The notes under the pieces are model-generated. The model made no database searches and was not told the DNA's origin. It saw nothing but the letters and a program-made list of their open reading frames with translations. A DNA stretch of 62,776 bases from the NCBI GenBank assembly GCA_050184225.1, contig JBFXAN010000017.1, positions 1 to 62,776 of the forward strand, read 5' to 3'. A program made the translations under genes and the position numbers. This DNA is from JBFXAN01 sp050184225 (GTDB taxonomy: Bacteria; Chloroflexota; Dehalococcoidia; CAUJGQ01). Shown here in pieces: positions 59,360-62,776 of the stretch (its first letter is position 1; the number at the start of each line of letters is the position of its first letter).

Positions 59360-59689
59360 TGCCGCTCCATCAGGTGGAGCCTATCGGCTGACACGATTCC
59401 GCGGACTCATCGATCGGAGGCGAGCATAGTATCCCGTCTCTGCGGACCATTCACAATCGAAGGATCACCCGACGTTCCACACGACTGGCGGCCACTGTTC
59501 GGAACCTGATAACGTGACGACGCGGATGGCATACCACGCGCGTTGATCGATGAGGACGCCAGGGAGCACGAACAGGATCAGCGACTCGGAGCCGGCCGCG
59601 ACACGATACACCACAATCATCAAGCGCCCGAAATATCTGGCGACGAGCACGCTCGGTTGACTAATTTCAAAGAGGGGGTTGATTGCGCC
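59360..59689. other. 330-base divergent intergenic region
   Basis: Between the LuxR-type gene (minus) and the small membrane protein (plus). It holds a 61-codon minus-strand frame (59465-59650) that I do not support. No repeat family member or clear promoter was seen. Confidence 0.4.
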
Positions 59690-59914
59690 ATGGCCGTCTG
59701 GAACTGGTACATGACCCGCGCCATGCGAGAGCGGATCGCGATCATCGCGGCCGTCGTGATCGTCGTGGTCTTTGTGATTGGGACGATCTCATCGCTGACA
59801 GATGAGGATGAGGACGACGATGACGATATGGTGGCAGACGACGATCCGCCGTATTCAATCAATCCTCCCGAAACCCCGGCCAGCGGCCAGGGCGCAAAAG
59901 CGATTACCACGTGA
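59690..59914 (+). CDS. Small single-pass membrane protein with acidic tail
   Basis: A 74-aa protein: short basic N-terminus (MTRAMRERIA), one transmembrane helix (IIAAVVIVVVFVIGTI, residues ~18-34), then a run of Asp/Glu and a Pro/Thr/Gly tail. AGAGGGGG is 11 bases before the ATG. The topology with N-terminus inside is expected from the positive-inside rule. No family recognised. Confidence 0.55.
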   Translation: MAVWNWYMTRAMRERIAIIAAVVIVVVFVIGTISSLTDEDEDDDDDMVADDDPPYSINPPETPASGQGAKAITT

Positions 59915-60067
59915 TATGCAAGCCAATCGATCCCGATGGCGAGAGGGTCCCCCGATCGCTGGTGAGGAACCTGACATGGCGCTACCAGGGTGAGGTCCAG
60001 AGAAGCAGAATCTAGCGGGCGCCGGTGGCAGTGACGCCGCGCTCCTGTGCGACCGGCCTGCCGTCAC

Positions 60068-60373
60068 TCAAGCCAGACGAGAGGGCTGGCCTTCGTTGTC
60101 GACCGAGGAGGGTTCTGCAACGACAGGATCGAGCTGCTGCAGAGCATCAAATGCAAAGTCCCGAAGTTCCGCTTCATCACGAATCTCCTCGGCAATCTCT
60201 TCGGTGAGGAGTTCAATTCGGCCGATCAGCGGACGAAGGGCGAGGGAGTCAGTATCACGGCGACCCCAGTCGAACTCCGCCGCAACCAGATAGAGATCGA
60301 GGGGGGTCGTCTCGTTCTGCAAATAGCTCTGTAGCTGATCTGTCAGTCTTTTTCTCAGTTCTTCGTTCGACAT
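60068..60373 (-). CDS. Small acidic hypothetical protein
   Basis: A 101-aa helical protein (MSNEELRKRLTDQLQSYLQN; GRIELLTEEIAEEIRDEAEL; FAFDALQQLDPVV). Divergent from 60424 with 50 bases between the starts. GAAGGGG lies upstream of the ATG. Unknown function. Confidence 0.55.
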   Translation of the reverse strand: MSNEELRKRLTDQLQSYLQNETTPLDLYLVAAEFDWGRRDTDSLALRPLIGRIELLTEEIAEEIRDEAELRDFAFDALQQLDPVVAEPSSVDNEGQPSRLA

Positions 60374-60423
60374 GGCTGCCGCCCCTTCGACTCCAATGTA
60401 ACACCACAACAGGGACGAGTCGC

Positions 60424-60732
60424 GTGCAGATTACTCGTGTTTCCATCGACAACTTGACAGCCATGTTTGAGGCGCTGCAACTGGATACCAAGATCATTCA
60501 ACAATATTTCCATACCGAGCTCGCCGATGACGTTCCTGCCAAGGCCGGCTACGCCCTCGGAGGACGAAGTAGAATCGTGAAACACCTCCGCCGCGATGAC
60601 CACACCCACATCGCGACCACCCATGAACTCATCACCCCTGCCGGTGACCGAGTCCACTTCCATGCCAAGGACATTCTCATCGGCGAGATCAAGTTCGTTG
60701 CCCAAGGCGAACCCAAACTTGGGCGCCTCTAG
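60424..60732 (+). CDS. Small hypothetical protein, divergent partner
   Basis: A 102-aa protein beginning with GTG (VQITRVSIDNLTAMFEALQL; ITPAGDRVHFHAKDILIGEI), mixed alpha/beta. A 167-codon frame on the other strand overlaps it, but the plus-strand composition is more protein-like. The divergent pair with 60068 shares one promoter region. Unknown function. Confidence 0.5.
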   Translation: MQITRVSIDNLTAMFEALQLDTKIIQQYFHTELADDVPAKAGYALGGRSRIVKHLRRDDHTHIATTHELITPAGDRVHFHAKDILIGEIKFVAQGEPKLGRL

Positions 60733-60760
60733 ATACGTGAGGCCCTGCTTCCGTTTGAAC

Positions 60761-61267
60761 CTACGGACCACGCGTGCTGAACTCGGCAGGGAACGACGCG
60801 ACGTACTCCTTGTGTACCTCGTCCCACCGTTCTCTCGACCATTCCCTCGACTCTCCATTCAACGTGGCCTCGAGCATGTCGAGACACGTATGCCAGCCGG
60901 CCCCATCCCGCGCCGCCTTGGCGCCGTCGTCGAAGCTGTGCGTGAAGACCAGCAGACAGCCCGCACCGTCGGTGTGGAGCTCAAAGCGCAGCGCATCCTC
61001 ACCCCAGGTGTAGGCAATCAGCCGGGGCGGGTCGAGCGCCGTGATCGCCCCCTCGAACGTCGCTCCGTCCTCACCCGCATCGATGAAGCGCATCACGCCG
61101 CCGGGCCGCAGGTCCACCTCGACGCCGGACGGAAACCACATCTTCATCTGCTCCGGTTCTGTTACCGCCGCCCACACCTTCTCCAGCGGATGCGCGAACC
61201 GCCGTTCAAAGCGCAGGACCGCGCATCCATCTTCCGTGTGCAGCGTTCCAAGCCGCGTATCGTTCAT
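60761..61267 (-). CDS. AHSA1/SRPBCC-family protein
   Basis: A 168-aa START-like protein (RFERRFAHPLEKVWAAVTEP, MKMWFPSGVEVDLRPGGVMR, PRLIAYTWGEDALRFEL). Its ATG overlaps the ArsR stop by 4 bases (ATGA), the standard coupled ArsR-AHSA1 arrangement. The open frame extends upstream to 61339 but the ribosome binding site GGGGAGGAC supports 61267. Confidence 0.9.
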   Translation of the reverse strand: MNDTRLGTLHTEDGCAVLRFERRFAHPLEKVWAAVTEPEQMKMWFPSGVEVDLRPGGVMRFIDAGEDGATFEGAITALDPPRLIAYTWGEDALRFELHTDGAGCLLVFTHSFDDGAKAARDGAGWHTCLDMLEATLNGESREWSRERWDEVHKEYVASFPAEFSTRGP

Positions 61268-61593
61268 CGTTCTGTCCTCCCCGGCGGGTCCGGCATTGAA
61301 TCGAGATGACGTTCGAGCGCATCGAGGCTCGTCGCCCACATCCGGCGATAGGGCTGCAGCCAGGCATCGACCTCGGCCAGCGGTTCGGGACGCAATTCAT
61401 ACCACCGTCGCTGCGCATCCCGCCGCACCCGCACCAACCCCGCCTCTCGCAGCACCCGCAGATGCTTGGAGATGCCCGGCTGCGTCAGCCCTAACCGCTC
61501 TACCAGATCGCCCACCACGCGTGGCTGTCCCAGCAGCAGGTCAAGGATCCGCCGTCGCGTCGGATCGGCCAGCACGTCGAACGTCGTCGCCAT
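61264..61593 (-). CDS. ArsR-family transcriptional repressor
   Basis: A 109-aa winged-helix repressor (FDVLADPTRRRILDLLLGQP; LVERLGLTQPGISKHLRVLR). No metal-binding Cys. It controls itself and the coupled AHSA1 gene. Confidence 0.92.
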   Translation of the reverse strand: MATTFDVLADPTRRRILDLLLGQPRVVGDLVERLGLTQPGISKHLRVLREAGLVRVRRDAQRRWYELRPEPLAEVDAWLQPYRRMWATSLDALERHLDSMPDPPGRTER

Positions 61594-61656
61594 GACGCGA
61601 ATATACCCCTGTCAGTATATAACCGTCAATCCATATAGAGGGACTACCGGCCGTCA

Positions 61657-61998
61657 TCACCGCCGCGGCGCGAAGAAGTTAACCCCCACCCCCACCGAGA
61701 CGATCACCGCCCCCAGGACGTCATATCGATCCGGCCGCACGCCGTCCAGCCACCACCCCCAGAGCAGTGACAGCACCACGAACACCCCGCCGTACGCTGC
61801 ATACACCCGCCCAAAGCTCGACTCGTCCTGCAACGTCGGAATCACCCCGTACAGCACGATCACGATCGCACCGGCAACCCCCACCCAGATCGCCGCATCC
61901 GCCCGCAACCACCGCCACATCAAATACCCGCCGCCGATCTCCGCCAATCCGGCCAGCACGAACAACCCAATCGCTCGAACGATATCTCCGCTACTCAT
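61657..61998 (-). CDS. YnfA/UPF0060-family membrane protein
   Basis: A 113-aa protein with four transmembrane helices and the family signatures LAGLAEIGGGYLMWRWLR and AYGGVFVVLSLLWGWWLDG. It is related to small multidrug-resistance transporters. The ATG at 61998 is chosen; a GTG at 62007 is equally possible. Confidence 0.9.
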   Translation of the reverse strand: MSSGDIVRAIGLFVLAGLAEIGGGYLMWRWLRADAAIWVGVAGAIVIVLYGVIPTLQDESSFGRVYAAYGGVFVVLSLLWGWWLDGVRPDRYDVLGAVIVSVGVGVNFFAPRR

Positions 61999-62328
61999 CA
62001 GAACCACCCGCCGAAATTTCTGAATCTGAGCCTAGTGGGTACTCACACACAATCGTCAAGCGCCGTCTCCAACCCGGCGGCGACGAGGACCACGCTCACA
62101 CCCTCGGCACCAGTGTGATGTGCTCGCGGCAGCGCGCCGTTGAGAGCGGCCGGGTGCCGGCCCGTACCCAGCCGCGACACTCTAGCTAATCGACGTTTAG
62201 CCACGACGACGACGGGTGTTGCGCGGTCCATCGCCGCGATGTATACAATGGTCGCCAATCTGTCCACGAACAGCCGGCCGGAGGGTAACCCCAAACGGCG
62301 ACGCTCCGTCCATGCATCAGAGCCGCGC
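61999..62328. other. Intergenic region between ynfA-like gene and broken ACD gene
   Basis: About 330 bases with no supported gene or repeat of families A-E. Divergent promoters are expected here. Confidence 0.4.
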
Positions 62329-62664
62329 ATGATCACCGCTCAGACGCCCACCGAATCTCTCACCACGGCCGACCTGGTCGATCGCACGAAGGCGCTGCTC
62401 CCGGCGATCGCGGAGCGGGCTACTGCGGCGGAAAAAACGCGCCGGCTCCCGGACGAGACGATCGACGACTTTATCCGGTCGGGGTTCTTCCGGGTGATGG
62501 TGCCGAAACGGTACAACGGCCTGGAGCTCGATGTCAGCGCCGTCACCGACGTCGGCCGGCTGCTCGGCCGGGTGTGCGCGTCGAGCGGCTGGGTCATCCC
62601 CTGGCTGGGATGGCACAATCGCGGCCTGGCCATGTTCCCGCAGAGCGTCCAGCAACGGTCTTGA
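62329..62664 (+). pseudogene. Acyl-CoA dehydrogenase/flavin monooxygenase-like gene truncated by an IS
   Basis: The first ~108 codons of an ACD-fold protein (LLPAIAERATAAEKTRRLPD, SGFFRVMVPKRYNGLELDVS, LLGRVCASSGWVIPWLGWHN). After MFPQSVQ the family match ends and a stop appears at 62664, next to the 3' end of a transposase gene on the other strand. The C-terminal ~270 residues are missing from the window. The HsaA/HpaB-like branch is suggested by the ASSGWV motif. Confidence 0.82.
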
Positions 62665-62667
62665 AGG

Positions 62668-62776
62668 TCACGGGGTTCGGTCATGATAGTCCTCCTGGAA
62701 CGGGGTCTGGTGGCGCAGCAGCGCATTGAGGATGGTGAGCAGCTTGCGCATGCAGGCGACCAGCGCGAGCTTCTTC
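62668..62776 (-). mobile_element. IS110-family transposase, C-terminal end (element continues outside window)
   Basis: The minus strand encodes KKLALVACMRKLLTILNALL then RHQTPFQEDYHDRTP and a stop. This is the conserved C-terminal block of IS110/IS116/IS902 (DEDD-type) transposases. Only 36 codons are visible. The element has inserted in the ACD gene, near 62656-62667. IS110 elements lack classical terminal inverted repeats. Confidence 0.82.

Noticed and set aside
59465..59650. 61-codon minus-strand frame with a hydrophobic start
   Set aside because: GTG start, no ribosome binding site, and no support beyond being open; left as intergenic.
60355..60858. 167-codon minus-strand frame
   Set aside because: It runs antisense to the 60424 gene and into the 60068 gene's start; composition is less protein-like than the plus-strand frame.

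Overview
This is a GC-rich (about 65-70% by eye) bacterial chromosomal segment with dense operons and no rRNA, tRNA or CRISPR that I can see. The mix of class III (CaiB/BaiF) CoA-transferases, SCP2-type thiolase plus DUF35 pairs, dipeptide-type ABC importers with twin-arginine/lipobox binding proteins, DinB and AHSA1 families, and a LysM protein with a Cys-rich head suggests a Chloroflexota bacterium, perhaps near Thermomicrobia. That placement is an inference; the window has no phylogenetic marker gene.

Layout. 1-8578: a secreted low-complexity protein, a penicillin-acylase-family amidohydrolase, a beta-propeller, a carboxymuconolactone-decarboxylase-like protein, an HSL-type esterase, a thiolase-fold/DUF35 pair and an alpha/beta hydrolase. 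8580-12535: two coupled DinB genes, a methyltransferase behind a short leader ORF and an intrinsic terminator, and a divergent MFS exporter/MarR pair. 12567-16674 (minus): a hot-dog dehydratase pair, a second thiolase and its DUF35 partner, the last two split by an inverted-repeat unit carrying a four-helix-bundle gene; then a LysM protein. 16987-26887: a double-domain CaiB, a GntR/UTRA regulator with a good promoter, a complete dipeptide-type ABC importer (no ATPase) and a second double-domain CaiB. 27017-28977: tandem SDR paralogues. 29193-38021: an MBL hydrolase, a LysR regulator, a second ABC importer, then a tightly overlapping hotdog-CaiB-CaiB-hotdog operon. 38523-41884: an LLM flavin monooxygenase, a hydantoinase-B-like protein and HicAB. 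41946-50122: small stress and housekeeping-type genes (VOC, PPOX, AHSA1, AlkD, ArsR, APH, RidA, DinB, enoyl-CoA hydratase/isomerase). 50160-54500: an island of visibly lower GC with a pair of unknown small genes, a 570-aa TOPRIM-like protein, VapBC and a P-loop kinase. 54594-62776: an acyl-CoA dehydrogenase, a giant LuxR-type regulator read straight into an NmrA-like protein, small unknowns, ArsR-AHSA1, YnfA, and an acyl-CoA dehydrogenase gene cut by an IS110-family element at the window edge.

How it works together. Much of the window looks like peripheral catabolism of CoA-activated acids: import (two SBP/permease sets), CoA transfer (CaiB), dehydrogenation (ACDs), hydration (hot-dog and crotonase folds), oxidation (SDRs) and C-C cleavage (thiolase/aldolase plus DUF35), with GntR, LysR, MarR and ArsR control. 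The substrate cannot be read from sequence. Several enzymes depart from the family catalytic pattern: one thiolase has Trp where the nucleophilic Cys should be, two CaiB halves have Gln for the catalytic Asp, and both SDRs lack the Lys of YxxxK.

The intergenic DNA is full of interspersed palindromic repeats (five families, called A-E here). Some have entered coding sequence: a CaiB linker, the LLM C-terminus, and the LuxR-NmrA junction. Family D forms an inverted-repeat unit seen once with a four-helix-bundle cargo gene and once empty.
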